This document shows positions 30,173-38,470 of a DNA stretch of 64,000 nt, one piece after another (positions within the stretch are counted from its first letter, which is position 1; each line of letters opens with the position of its first letter). The notes below the pieces were generated by a model. That model searched no databases. It was given only the letters and a program-made list of their open reading frames with translations, and was not told the origin of the DNA. This stretch comes from Nitrospinaceae bacterium (GTDB taxonomy: Bacteria > Nitrospinota_A > UBA7883 > JAJDBK01), in the NCBI GenBank assembly GCA_029261405.1, contig JAJDBK010000031.1, positions 1 to 64,000 of the forward strand. Direction: 5' to 3'. The position numbers were made by a program, and so were the translations under genes.

Positions 30173-31336
30173 CGAGAATAGTTTCAGAAACTCCTCCGAG
30201 AAACGTCGGCTGTTATATTTCAGAACAGGTGGAAGGTTTGCGTCGGAAAAACCTTTGATGTGGCGGTCGAAGAGGGCGGCTGATTTCCTGTCACCTTCAT
30301 CCACGAACCAGAACCGCATGATGGCGCCATACTCCAAAAGTCCCGGCCAGCTGTTCAGATCCATACCGGGGGGGCCGTCCCTGTAGTAGGTAGGGATCAT
30401 GCCAAAAAGCCTGCGCCGGTCTCCCAGGGATATTCTTGCGGTGTAGAGCGGATCTGATGGCGGGAGCTGTTCAATCGTGTAATCATCAATCCGTTTCGCG
30501 CCTGTGGATGGACCGTAGATATGGTCGTACCCTGAAAAGATAGACAAACCACCGCCGGTTATGACAAAGGAGAAGCCGGACGGATTTGCGACAGTTCTGA
30601 CACACACCCGCTCCTTACCCGATGGCAGGGGGTACGGTTCGTTGCTTCTCAAGGCGAAACTTATCTCCGGCCCCGATCCGTTGATCGCCGGAACAGATCG
30701 CCCTAAAAGATAGGTCCGATAGTGGTTGTGCTGACCTAAAACGAGAGCCACAGGAGCTAATCCTTTCCCGTCGAGGGTTGTCAAAGCCACGATTATGGAT
30801 CCGTGTATGTCGAGTTCGCGCCACGCGACCGGATCACCGGCAATGGACGCCAACCATTGCTTGTACCATGGCAGTCCTGCGGGCAAACCACTTACGGGGA
30901 ACGCAAAGTTGTATTTTAAAAAGATGAACGGAACCATCACCTCCTCACCCTTGATAAGGATCGGTGTCAGCTCCTGGTACACACGCCCGTAGGCCACCGG
31001 GGAGCCTTTAAGATCGGGGGGGCCGGCGTAGTCGAGATAAACGCCATTCAAACCATCGAACCTTACAAGGTCGTTCCGTTTCGGATGTTCGATCAGTATG
31101 GCGCCATCTTTCCTTTCGTCCCTCAAAACAGACAGTGGAAGGTAGTCACCGTAAAAATCGACGGGCGCCGTTCCGCCGGGAGCTATATGTATGATGGGGC
31201 GATATTTTTCAAGTAGCGCCATGTCGTGATCGGCGGGTTCACTATCGGCTGTCGCAGAAACACAAATCGTCAATATCAGAAACAGCGCGACCCTGGCTAT
31301 GGACCGACCATTTTCAGGTGGGTGGCAGGAGATCAT
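30146..31336 (-). CDS. Exported protein of unknown function
   Basis: A 396-residue protein with a signal peptide (about 1-28, hydrophobic core ARVALFLILTICVSA). I do not recognise the family. Mature features: EKYRPIIHIAPGG and DFYGDYLPLSVLRD near the start, a WRELDIHGSI segment, LGQHNHYRTYLLGR, and GYDHIYGPSTGAKRIDDYTI. Repeated His-rich loops could bind metal, which is only a guess. The start at 31336 places a proper signal peptide at the N-terminus; an earlier in-frame start at 31495 would give a poor leader buried in the upstream gene. It overlaps the upstream DHH gene by 23 bp. Confidence 0.7.
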   Translation of the reverse strand: MISCHPPENGRSIARVALFLILTICVSATADSEPADHDMALLEKYRPIIHIAPGGTAPVDFYGDYLPLSVLRDERKDGAILIEHPKRNDLVRFDGLNGVYLDYAGPPDLKGSPVAYGRVYQELTPILIKGEEVMVPFIFLKYNFAFPVSGLPAGLPWYKQWLASIAGDPVAWRELDIHGSIIVALTTLDGKGLAPVALVLGQHNHYRTYLLGRSVPAINGSGPEISFALRSNEPYPLPSGKERVCVRTVANPSGFSFVITGGGLSIFSGYDHIYGPSTGAKRIDDYTIEQLPPSDPLYTARISLGDRRRLFGMIPTYYRDGPPGMDLNSWPGLLEYGAIMRFWFVDEGDRKSAALFDRHIKGFSDANLPPVLKYNSRRFSEEFLKLFSLPKIPRDR

Positions 31337-32702
31337 ATATCGTTTCGACAAGAGACTCGCTGACCTCGTTGAGCGTTTTGACAGAATATCGTTTTTTAAA
31401 CTCCTTAAGGCCGATGACAGCTTTTGCCATGGTTCTGTGCCCTCCACCACCACCAATATCCTCACAAAGAGATTTTGCCAGCTTTCCGGCGTCAAACTCC
31501 GTTCCAGTATATCTTATGGAAAGCACGATATTGGATCGGTAGACACCCCCAACGGCGGACCAACTGTTCTCCCCGAACTGAAGGGAGAAATCGGCCAATC
31601 GGGGTATGATATCCTCCTTTTTCAGGTTTCCGAGCCAGATATAGGTCATATCCTTCACGTTTTTACGGTTCTTGATCGCTTTCACAAAATATCCAAGCTC
31701 GTCTGAATTGAGTCTCGGGCGCGACATGGAGGCGAGTGAATTTATGCTCGCTATCGGCCACAGGTTGGTAAAAGCGTTAAAGTCGTGTTCCGACGCGCCT
31801 CTGGCAAGATACATGGTGTCGGTGACGATTCCGTACAACAGGGCGGTTGCCAGCCCTTTCGAAATCACAATCTCGGAAGCTGTCAGATATTCATATAACA
31901 TGGTCGCAGTAGCGCCAATGTAGGGGGCGACATCGATCAGGCCCGCCTTGTACCCTCCCGGATTGGGGTGATGATCGATGACTGCGTCAACCTTGTCAAA
32001 GACTCCCGGCTCGAAATAGGAGGGCTGAACATCGACCATGACCACCTTGTCGAAGTTTTTGACATCGGCGGGGCTTATGGTTTTCACTTCGGTATTGAGC
32101 AATTTTATCATCGACCTGTTTTCGTTTCGGGTAACTTCCCCGAAAGTACAGATAGGCGCCGTTAATCTGTTGCGCCCCAGCAGAGCCTGGACTCCGAGGC
32201 CGCTTGCTATTGCGTCTGGATCGGGGTCGTTCTGGGTCATGATAAGTATCTTGTTGGAATGACCGGCAAGAGATTCTTTTAACCTCATGGCCCTTTGTCT
32301 GGTCTCAAGGAGCCGCCACTCCCCCTTTACGGTGGCGGTGGCCTTCTCCACAAGATCGACTATTACAACGTTCGGCTGTTCCATCCTTGGAAAATCGGTT
32401 ACGGTTTCCGTTATCAGGAGGATCGATGGCGGGTTTCTCTTTGCCGAAATCGCCTCTATCAGGATGGAGAAAGGCGCCGGATCGGCGGTGGAGATGAAAA
32501 CCCGGTCCGCATGGGTTATGTTAAACCCTGCGAGGGCTGTGAACCTGATATCGTCCCAGACAAGGAGCCGACCTTTGACCATCGACTTACCCACACGAAT
32601 ATCGGGGCCAAAGGCTATGACCGTGACTTCGTCCTTAGGCTGGGCCTGCGCCTCGATAACCTTGAGATGATCGATTCTGTCTACAAACGCAAAATAACGC
32701 AT
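31314..32702 (-). CDS. DHH-family phosphoesterase with N-terminal TrkA-N-like domain
   Basis: A 462-residue cytosolic protein. Residues about 1-130 resemble a Rossmann-type TrkA-N regulatory domain (VTVIAFGPDIRVGK, NVVIVDLVEK). The DHH/DHHA1 core follows with NDPDPDAIASGLG, VMVDVQPSY, the signature DHHPNPGG, and near the end IGGGGGHRTMAKAV. DHH enzymes cleave short oligonucleotides or cyclic dinucleotides such as c-di-AMP; the substrate here cannot be decided. It is followed by the exported protein gene. Confidence 0.88.
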   Translation of the reverse strand: MRYFAFVDRIDHLKVIEAQAQPKDEVTVIAFGPDIRVGKSMVKGRLLVWDDIRFTALAGFNITHADRVFISTADPAPFSILIEAISAKRNPPSILLITETVTDFPRMEQPNVVIVDLVEKATATVKGEWRLLETRQRAMRLKESLAGHSNKILIMTQNDPDPDAIASGLGVQALLGRNRLTAPICTFGEVTRNENRSMIKLLNTEVKTISPADVKNFDKVVMVDVQPSYFEPGVFDKVDAVIDHHPNPGGYKAGLIDVAPYIGATATMLYEYLTASEIVISKGLATALLYGIVTDTMYLARGASEHDFNAFTNLWPIASINSLASMSRPRLNSDELGYFVKAIKNRKNVKDMTYIWLGNLKKEDIIPRLADFSLQFGENSWSAVGGVYRSNIVLSIRYTGTEFDAGKLAKSLCEDIGGGGGHRTMAKAVIGLKEFKKRYSVKTLNEVSESLVETIYDLLPPT

Positions 32703-32779
32703 TCAGAATTACACACTGTTTCACCAGCTAACATTGTACGATGTTGTAGTGGGGCCATGAAAGAAAATGAGCGCGCAGA

Positions 32780-32808
32780 TTGAAGTTTTTCATAGTCCCG
32801 GCTACAAT
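32780..32808 (+). promoter_or_regulatory. Sigma-70 promoter of pfkA
   Basis: TTGAAG at 32780-32785 and TACAAT at 32803-32808 with a 17-bp spacer. A leader of about 24 nt leads into an AGGAG at 32825-32829 and the ATG at 32839. Confidence 0.6.
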
Positions 32809-32838
32809 TTTCCTTAAATCAGAAAGGAGCTAACGCTC

Positions 32839-33921
32839 ATGCGAATGGGGATTCTTACAGGCGGAGGCGATTGTCCGGGCCTTAACGCCGTAATTCGGGC
32901 TGTTGTAAAAACGGCGGTCCACGAATACAACGACGAAGTAATCGGGATAAGAGACGGATTTTCCGGGCTTATAGAGAACCGTGTCCACGACCTTGACCTT
33001 GACCGGGCCTCCGGAATCTTAAGCAGGGGAGGCACAATCCTCGGCTCCTCCAACCGGGACAACCCTTTTGAATACGGTGATAAGTCAACCGGAGCCGTCA
33101 GGCATATCGACGTTTCCGATACTGTGGTGGAGAATTTTCACAAGAACAACCTCGACTGCCTGATAGTCATCGGAGGGGATGGCACTCTTGATATAGCCCA
33201 TCGTTTGTCGGCCAAGGGGGTCAACCTGGTCGGCATCCCAAAAACCATCGATAACGACCTGAATTCCACTGAGGTGACTTTTGGCTACGACACGGCGGTA
33301 GGAACCGTTATGGACGCGCTGGATAAAATCCAGACCACTGCGGAATCACATCACCGTGTTATGGTGGTGGAGGTTATGGGACGGGACGCGGGATGGATAG
33401 CCACCGCCTCCGGAATCGCAGGTGGCGCCCATATCATCCTGATTCCTGAAATACCGTTTCACCCTGAGGTAATTGCGAGGAAAATATATGAACGCAAAGA
33501 GCGGGGCAAACACTTCACCGTCATCGTAGTCGCCGAAGGCGCCACACCGCTGGGCGGAGACCGGGTTATAAAAAGAACCGTGGAAGAAGCGTCAGAATCG
33601 GTTCGCTTGGGGGGAATCGGCGAGTGGGTCGCAAACCAGGTGGAGGAGCTAACCAGAGTCGAGACCCGATGCACCGTTCTAGGCCATATCCAGCGAGGAG
33701 GCTCCCCCTCCGCTTTTGATCGCATCCTTGCCACCAGATACGGGGCGGCGGCGGTGGTGCTGGCCCACGAAGGCAAATTCGACCATATGGTCTCCCTGCA
33801 AACACCGAACATTGTGGCGGCCCCCCTCACTGATGCGTTACACCAGATGAAGCGGGTAAACGTCAATGGCAGTCACGTTATAACCGGGAAAAATATCGGC
33901 ATAAGTTTTGGTGATAAATGA
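32839..33921 (+). CDS. pfkA: 6-phosphofructokinase
   Basis: A 360-residue glycolytic kinase of the PfkA fold: GILTGGGDCPGLNAVIRAVV, catalytic TIDNDL, and IQRGGSPSAFDR. The nucleotide loop reads GGDGTL (Gly at the position equivalent to E. coli Gly104, which favours ATP), whereas the preceding loop reads IPKTIDND (Lys instead of E. coli Gly124, as in PPi enzymes). This mixed pair occurs in the long ATP-using clade; donor specificity is therefore not certain. It has its own promoter and is followed by ribF after 16 bp. Confidence 0.93.
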   Translation: MRMGILTGGGDCPGLNAVIRAVVKTAVHEYNDEVIGIRDGFSGLIENRVHDLDLDRASGILSRGGTILGSSNRDNPFEYGDKSTGAVRHIDVSDTVVENFHKNNLDCLIVIGGDGTLDIAHRLSAKGVNLVGIPKTIDNDLNSTEVTFGYDTAVGTVMDALDKIQTTAESHHRVMVVEVMGRDAGWIATASGIAGGAHIILIPEIPFHPEVIARKIYERKERGKHFTVIVVAEGATPLGGDRVIKRTVEEASESVRLGGIGEWVANQVEELTRVETRCTVLGHIQRGGSPSAFDRILATRYGAAAVVLAHEGKFDHMVSLQTPNIVAAPLTDALHQMKRVNVNGSHVITGKNIGISFGDK

Positions 33922-33937
33922 GAGTCGGCGCCTCTGA

Positions 33938-34885
33938 ATGAAAATCGTAAGGGGGCTTAGAAACCTTGACATCAAACCGGTGAATCCTGCGGTGGCTCTC
34001 GGCAATTTTGATGGAGTCCACGCAGGACACCAGTTCATTCTGGAAAAGGTGATCAAAAGGGCCAGGGCGATCGGGGGAACATCGGTGGTCTACACTTTTG
34101 AACCGCATCCGCTCAAGATCGTGGCGCCCCACAAAGACATCTCACTGCTCACCGTTTTCAAGAAAAAGATGGAGCTTATCGCATCTTTCGGGGTCGATAT
34201 GACGATCTGCGCCGATTTTAATCGTAACTTCGCCCGGATGCATCCGAGAGATTTCGCAAAGAAACTGAGCGATGGCCTTCAGATGGATACGGTCTTCGTG
34301 GGTCTCGACTATTCGTTCGGGCAGGGCGCCACAGGAACTATCGAATATCTTGCCAAGATGGGGGATGAACTCGGTTTTAACGTCGATCCTGTGGATACGG
34401 TCCTTGTGGCCGGGGAGCGGGTTTCATCAAGCTCGATCCGGGAGCTTTTGCAACGAGGCGAGGTGACTGAAGCGGCGAAGAGGCTTAACCGACACTACTC
34501 CATAGCCGGGAAGGTCGTCACAGGGTACCAGCGAGGAAGGGCCATAGGTTATCCCACAGCAAACCTCGACACACCGTATGAGGTTATACCAGCCGTGGGG
34601 GTATACGCTGTCTTCGTGAAGGTGGCGGACGAAAAACCGGCGACAGCTGTGGTGAACATAGGGTACAACCCGACTTTCGACCGAAACGATCTTGTCGTCG
34701 AGGCGCATCTGCTCGACCGGAACGACGACATCTACGGAGCGGAAGTGGAAATATACTTCGTTCAGCGGATAAGGGACGAGATCAGGTTCGGCTCTGTGGA
34801 GGAACTGAAGGAGCGTATCGGCCAGGATGTGGTCGCGGCGAAGAGCATCCTTTCAAAAGAATCGGGCGCACTCCTATTCTCATAA
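33938..34885 (+). CDS. ribF: Bifunctional riboflavin kinase/FAD synthetase
   Basis: A 315-residue enzyme making FMN and FAD. The N-terminal nucleotidyltransferase domain shows ALGNFDGVHAGHQFIL and SSSSIRELLQRGEV. The C-terminal kinase domain (about 185-305) shows VVTGYQRGRAIGYPTANL and VVNIGYNPTF. Both halves are complete and of usual length. The gene converges on the M48 protease gene with only 6 bp between stops. Confidence 0.96.
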   Translation: MKIVRGLRNLDIKPVNPAVALGNFDGVHAGHQFILEKVIKRARAIGGTSVVYTFEPHPLKIVAPHKDISLLTVFKKKMELIASFGVDMTICADFNRNFARMHPRDFAKKLSDGLQMDTVFVGLDYSFGQGATGTIEYLAKMGDELGFNVDPVDTVLVAGERVSSSSIRELLQRGEVTEAAKRLNRHYSIAGKVVTGYQRGRAIGYPTANLDTPYEVIPAVGVYAVFVKVADEKPATAVVNIGYNPTFDRNDLVVEAHLLDRNDDIYGAEVEIYFVQRIRDEIRFGSVEELKERIGQDVVAAKSILSKESGALLFS

Positions 34886-34891
34886 TCCAAA

Positions 34892-36331
34892 CTAATCACC
34901 ACCGGTTTCAAGGGTGAAAAAACGTGAACCTGGCGCGACACTTTTGAGCCTGTCCATATACTCCCCGCTCTTTTCCGGTTCGTTCCGTTTTTTGTGGAAG
35001 TAGGCCAGGTTGTAAAGAGCGTCCGGGTACTCTTTTTTCAGTTCCAGCGATTTCTCAAGATCGGCAAGCGCCTTTCCTGACAGATCGACACCGAGTCCGT
35101 TCCCCATCTCGAGATAAGCCACGGCCCGGTTGTTGTACGCCTCGTGGCTTTTCGGGTCGAGTGAAATCGCCCTGCCAAACTCACCCACAGCCGAAGAACT
35201 CTCCCCCTTGAGGAAATAGACACAACCGAGATTATTGCGGGCGGCGGAGTATGTGTGGTCACGCCGGGCCGCTTCGGAGAAATAACCTTCAGCGGTCTGG
35301 GCGTATCGGAGAAACCGTATTTTGTGATCTTCCGGGTTGAGTCTGCTGGTCAATTTATTGAATGGGGATTTTCCTACGGTTTTTCTCGCCCTCGTCGATG
35401 GGTCTATGATAATCGAAAGGGCGATATGTGGTGATTCGGGTGAAAAAGTAAAATACTCATCCAGCGCCATCATGTAATAGACCAGACCAAGGTTGTTAAA
35501 CGCCTCCCTGCTCTGGTAGACGGAGAGAAAACTCTCAAAATAGTATTTGGCTACCGAATATCCAGCTTTTTTAAATGCGCGGACACCTTTGTCGAAAATC
35601 TCGATCTTTTCCATAACCCGTTCCAGGGCAAGCCGGATGGCCGCTGATCTCTCTTTTATTCCGGGGTGGGTGGAGGAGTATTCCACCCCTTCGAGCAGAG
35701 CCGGACTGGTCGCCTTGGCCCACTGCGTGAAAAAATCGATATCGTTATCCACGATCTTCCGTACAGGGTAGCCCGCCTGGGAGGCGTAGATGACACCATA
35801 CTGGTCCGCTCGCATCTCTTTTGTAATGACGCTGTCGGTCTGTCGGGCGATCTTTACCACTTCGTCGAGGGTTCGTTTCGCCTCCGGGTCGGTCACAGTC
35901 TCCGGTCTGACACCCTGATAGAAAAAGAAGTGCCAGAAATCACCATTGATCTGGTGGGAGAGTTCATGGCCGATAACAAACGCCAATCGGGCTTTCGCCT
36001 CATCGACGGTGGAGGCTGACAGGCAGATGTCGATAGCGCCACGGGTGAGCAGGATGGTTCCGTCAGCAAGAGACCTGGCCCACGGAAAACCCTCCTCGTC
36101 GAGAGTTACAAGTTGTGGGGTCGGCCCCGGCTTTTTGTCAGCCGCCGACAATACCTCATCGAAAACCTCGTGGGCGATTATGGAACGTTTATCGTCGTGT
36201 GAAAGTTCGGAAAACTCCATGCGCCAATATTCACCCCCCGACTGGGGGCCTCTTGGCAGAACCTGAGCGATAACATTGGTCGGATAAACGAGGATCAGAG
36301 CGATAACAGCGGTGAAAATAGCCGAACGCAT
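34892..36331 (-). CDS. M48-family metallopeptidase with TPR repeats
   Basis: A 479-residue exported protease. A signal peptide (about 1-23, ending NVIAQV) precedes the M48 domain with the zinc site GHELSHQINGD and the third ligand region EMRADQYGV. The C-terminal half holds tetratricopeptide repeats (for example AYNNRAVAYLEMGNG, YPDALYNLAYFHKKRNE), as in the BepA-like group that works on outer-membrane protein assembly. It is the last gene of the sigma/anti-sigma operon, 8 bp after the anti-sigma gene, so it may act on envelope damage or on the anti-sigma protein; that is inference. Confidence 0.9.
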   Translation of the reverse strand: MRSAIFTAVIALILVYPTNVIAQVLPRGPQSGGEYWRMEFSELSHDDKRSIIAHEVFDEVLSAADKKPGPTPQLVTLDEEGFPWARSLADGTILLTRGAIDICLSASTVDEAKARLAFVIGHELSHQINGDFWHFFFYQGVRPETVTDPEAKRTLDEVVKIARQTDSVITKEMRADQYGVIYASQAGYPVRKIVDNDIDFFTQWAKATSPALLEGVEYSSTHPGIKERSAAIRLALERVMEKIEIFDKGVRAFKKAGYSVAKYYFESFLSVYQSREAFNNLGLVYYMMALDEYFTFSPESPHIALSIIIDPSTRARKTVGKSPFNKLTSRLNPEDHKIRFLRYAQTAEGYFSEAARRDHTYSAARNNLGCVYFLKGESSSAVGEFGRAISLDPKSHEAYNNRAVAYLEMGNGLGVDLSGKALADLEKSLELKKEYPDALYNLAYFHKKRNEPEKSGEYMDRLKSVAPGSRFFTLETGGD

Positions 36332-36339
36332 GATTATTA

Positions 36340-37302
36340 CTACTTGACGATTGTAAACTGACCGGTGGCGAAAAAGACCGATTCCGGCCCGCCTTTCGTC
36401 TCTCCTGAATGCGGTCTCACTCCGCTTACCTTGTAACGGTACACGGCCCCTTTGCGAAGATGCTTCGCCTCCACCAGGGTTTCGTTACCTTTTACCTTAA
36501 AACCCACGATATCCCGCATTCCATCCGGGGCCATCTCAAACAACAGGAATGAATATTCACTCCCGGAAAAGTTTTCGACCTCGTTCCAGCGAAACCGCAG
36601 GTCACCGTTTGCGCCACTCTCCTCAACCAGCAGACCCGCAATCTCCTCCCCCACTCTCTTCCCGGCCCCGGAAAAACCGAACGATGGACCCGATTGCGCA
36701 GGTCGTTCAAAAAAGGTGAAATTGTTATCCGAGTCGAGGCTTATCAGGTTTTCTCCATTCGGCTTGGGGCCGAAGAGAAGGAACAGAAAAACCACAGACG
36801 CAAAAGCGTATGCGGGAAGAGGCGATGCGAACCAGTCCTTTATATTCCCTATAAAGGGCCACTCAACGCCTCTGTTGTTTATTACTCTCTGTTTCGGCAG
36901 AACAGCCCTCTTGAACCGCTCAGGAGTAGGCTCCATTTTCAGGGCGCCTTCAAACATTTTCATGGTCGAATCGGCCATGAACGCCGCCCTCTCGAAACAT
37001 ACGTCACACTCGCCGACATGGGTTGACCAGACGGAATGTTCTTCGGAGGGGAGTCTGTGTCCCAAAAAATCCCCCATAAGCTCGGTCGGCAGGCATTCAG
37101 CGCCGGGAGTGGCGTAAAAATCGACCGGCTGTTTCACCGATCTGAGGCTATTTTTTAATTTCTGCAGGGAGATAAACCTGTCCCGACACGACACACACGC
37201 CTCCATATGGGATGCGATTTCGAGTCGTTCATCTTTTTTGATGGCGGGATCGGCGTAAGCGATAAGTTTCGCCGATGACAGATGGTTCTTATTATCTTTC
37301 AT
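36340..37302 (-). CDS. Membrane-anchored zinc-finger anti-sigma factor (probable)
   Basis: A 320-residue protein. The cytoplasmic N-terminus carries two HxxxCxxC motifs, HMEACVSC (near 32) and HVGECDVC (near 90), the zinc-binding pattern of ZAS anti-sigma domains. One helix follows (about 165-180, AFASVVFLFLLFG), and the C-terminal part (about 215-320) looks like an extracytoplasmic beta domain (FRWNEVENFSGSEYSFLLF), similar to fibronectin-like folds. It starts 24 bp after the sigma-4 part of the split sigma factor, so it is its most likely partner. Two tandem zinc motifs are unusual. Confidence 0.8.
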   Translation of the reverse strand: MKDNKNHLSSAKLIAYADPAIKKDERLEIASHMEACVSCRDRFISLQKLKNSLRSVKQPVDFYATPGAECLPTELMGDFLGHRLPSEEHSVWSTHVGECDVCFERAAFMADSTMKMFEGALKMEPTPERFKRAVLPKQRVINNRGVEWPFIGNIKDWFASPLPAYAFASVVFLFLLFGPKPNGENLISLDSDNNFTFFERPAQSGPSFGFSGAGKRVGEEIAGLLVEESGANGDLRFRWNEVENFSGSEYSFLLFEMAPDGMRDIVGFKVKGNETLVEAKHLRKGAVYRYKVSGVRPHSGETKGGPESVFFATGQFTIVK

Positions 37303-37326
37303 AACAGTATTGGCACAGAGATTTGT

Positions 37327-37959
37327 TTATAAAACGCCCGTTTCATCCAGGATCGCCTTTAATCCTGTGGGTGTTATGGCCTCCATTCCTTCCTCTGCAA
37401 GATATGAACGGACTATCTTTGAGAGTTTTTGAATATTTTTTTCAATTGCGTAGAAAACATCCTGGGTCTCTGTCTCAACAATCGGTTTTTTCGGGGATAT
37501 GTCGATACCTATGTTCTTGTAAAAGCTGAGAATTTCCCTCGCTTTCATCTCTTTATTAAACCAGAGACCGAGCAATCGACGATCTTCCTTCTCCATCTCG
37601 CATATTGATCGCTCCAGAATCTGGTAAAACCGGTCGAGCGCCACCTGGTCTGAAATTTCCATCTGCTCACCGGCAAGCTGGAAATAGCCGGAATCGCCGT
37701 CATCATCCCCCACCGGATGATCTATAGGGTAAAAGACGGGGTCCTGCACAAGGTCGAGCGATCCACTCTTCGCCAGAGCGGTCTGTACGGAATGGATCAG
37801 TTCCCTCGCCTCGCTTATCGGTATTTCAAGGTTGATGGCGATATAAACCTCGTCTCTTTTCATCCGCAAAAGCACAAAGACCGACTGCTCTTTCTCTCCC
37901 AGCTCTTTGATGGCGTTGGGGAGCCTGTTTATCGCCGAGGCGCTGAGGGATCTCTTCAT
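37327..37959 (-). CDS. Sigma-70-family factor, second part (linker and region 4)
   Basis: 210 residues. The first 65 (RLPNAIKELGEKEQSVFVLL, PISEARELIHSV) resemble the middle segment of single-chain sigma factors common in Deltaproteobacteria, where it directly follows region 2. The later part (LDRFYQILERSICEMEKEDR, LLGLWFNKEMKAREIL) resembles region 4, with a possible helix-turn-helix. It is in the same frame as the upstream region-2 gene, separated only by TAA-CAG. It could be made by reinitiation at this ATG, by readthrough, or not at all. No Shine-Dalgarno precedes it. An acidic stretch (GDDDGDSG) lies between the two segments. Confidence 0.7.
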   Translation of the reverse strand: MKRSLSASAINRLPNAIKELGEKEQSVFVLLRMKRDEVYIAINLEIPISEARELIHSVQTALAKSGSLDLVQDPVFYPIDHPVGDDDGDSGYFQLAGEQMEISDQVALDRFYQILERSICEMEKEDRRLLGLWFNKEMKAREILSFYKNIGIDISPKKPIVETETQDVFYAIEKNIQKLSKIVRSYLAEEGMEAITPTGLKAILDETGVL

Positions 37960-37962
37960 CTG

Positions 37963-38376
37963 TTAAAACGCCCGACCATATTTCCATCGCAACCAGTCGA
38001 TATGAATCTCTTTGGAATTGAGGATGGTCCAGACGAAAGTGGATAGAAGACACTGGTTCTTACCCGAATACTTTCTGATCCGGTTCTTTAGTTGCCCGAA
38101 GACCCATATGTATGTATCGAGTCCTTCATCACACTCCGGCAGGTCAGAATGGACCCGTTTCCCCTCTCGCTGGAGTTTCAGGCTCAGAAGTCCGCAAAAA
38201 CTGGTCCCGGCGGAGCAGTCGCAGTGGGCGGTACACCACTCTTTTGATTTGTAGAGAACCCAGTCGGTAAACCGCTCCACGAATAGCTCCCATGCGTCTC
38301 CATCATCGGCGTAAATATCCGCGACGAGTTGCAGGTCTTTTTCAATTTTCTCTGTTTTGTCCTCGGTTTCAGCCAT
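37963..38376 (-). CDS. Sigma-70-family factor, first part (region 2)
   Basis: 137 residues with the layout of sigma region 2: an AWELFVERFTDWVLYKS helix (core-binding type), DEGLDTYIWVFGQLKNRIRKY, then LSTFVWTILNSKEIHIDWLRWKYGR, which parallels the -10-melting helices and ends where region 2 normally ends. A TAA stop follows GRAF; the frame then continues as the region-4 gene. It contains several cysteines (CTAHCDCSAGTSFC) between helices, an uncommon feature that could be redox- or metal-responsive. No Shine-Dalgarno precedes the ATG, while a perfect TATAAT sits 5 bases before it. Confidence 0.72.
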   Translation of the reverse strand: MAETEDKTEKIEKDLQLVADIYADDGDAWELFVERFTDWVLYKSKEWCTAHCDCSAGTSFCGLLSLKLQREGKRVHSDLPECDEGLDTYIWVFGQLKNRIRKYSGKNQCLLSTFVWTILNSKEIHIDWLRWKYGRAF

Positions 38377-38381
38377 GCGCG

Positions 38382-38387
38382 ATTATA
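38382..38387 (-). promoter_or_regulatory. -10 element directly before the split sigma gene (possible leaderless start)
   Basis: TATAAT on the minus strand with only five bases before the ATG at 38376. A start site 6-7 bases after the box would be the A of the ATG itself. The -35 region is poor. Confidence 0.4.
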
Positions 38388-38470
38388 GCAGACTGGTTAA
38401 GGCAGTTTGCATCTCCATGTGTTATAGTAATCCCGATTTTTAACATGTTTTCCCTCGGTTCGCTTTTAGA

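Noticed and set aside
37960-37965. UAA-CAG as a defined readthrough signal
   Set aside because: Only the CAR after the stop fits known readthrough contexts; those mostly involve UAG and a longer motif. Kept only as one option in the split-sigma finding.
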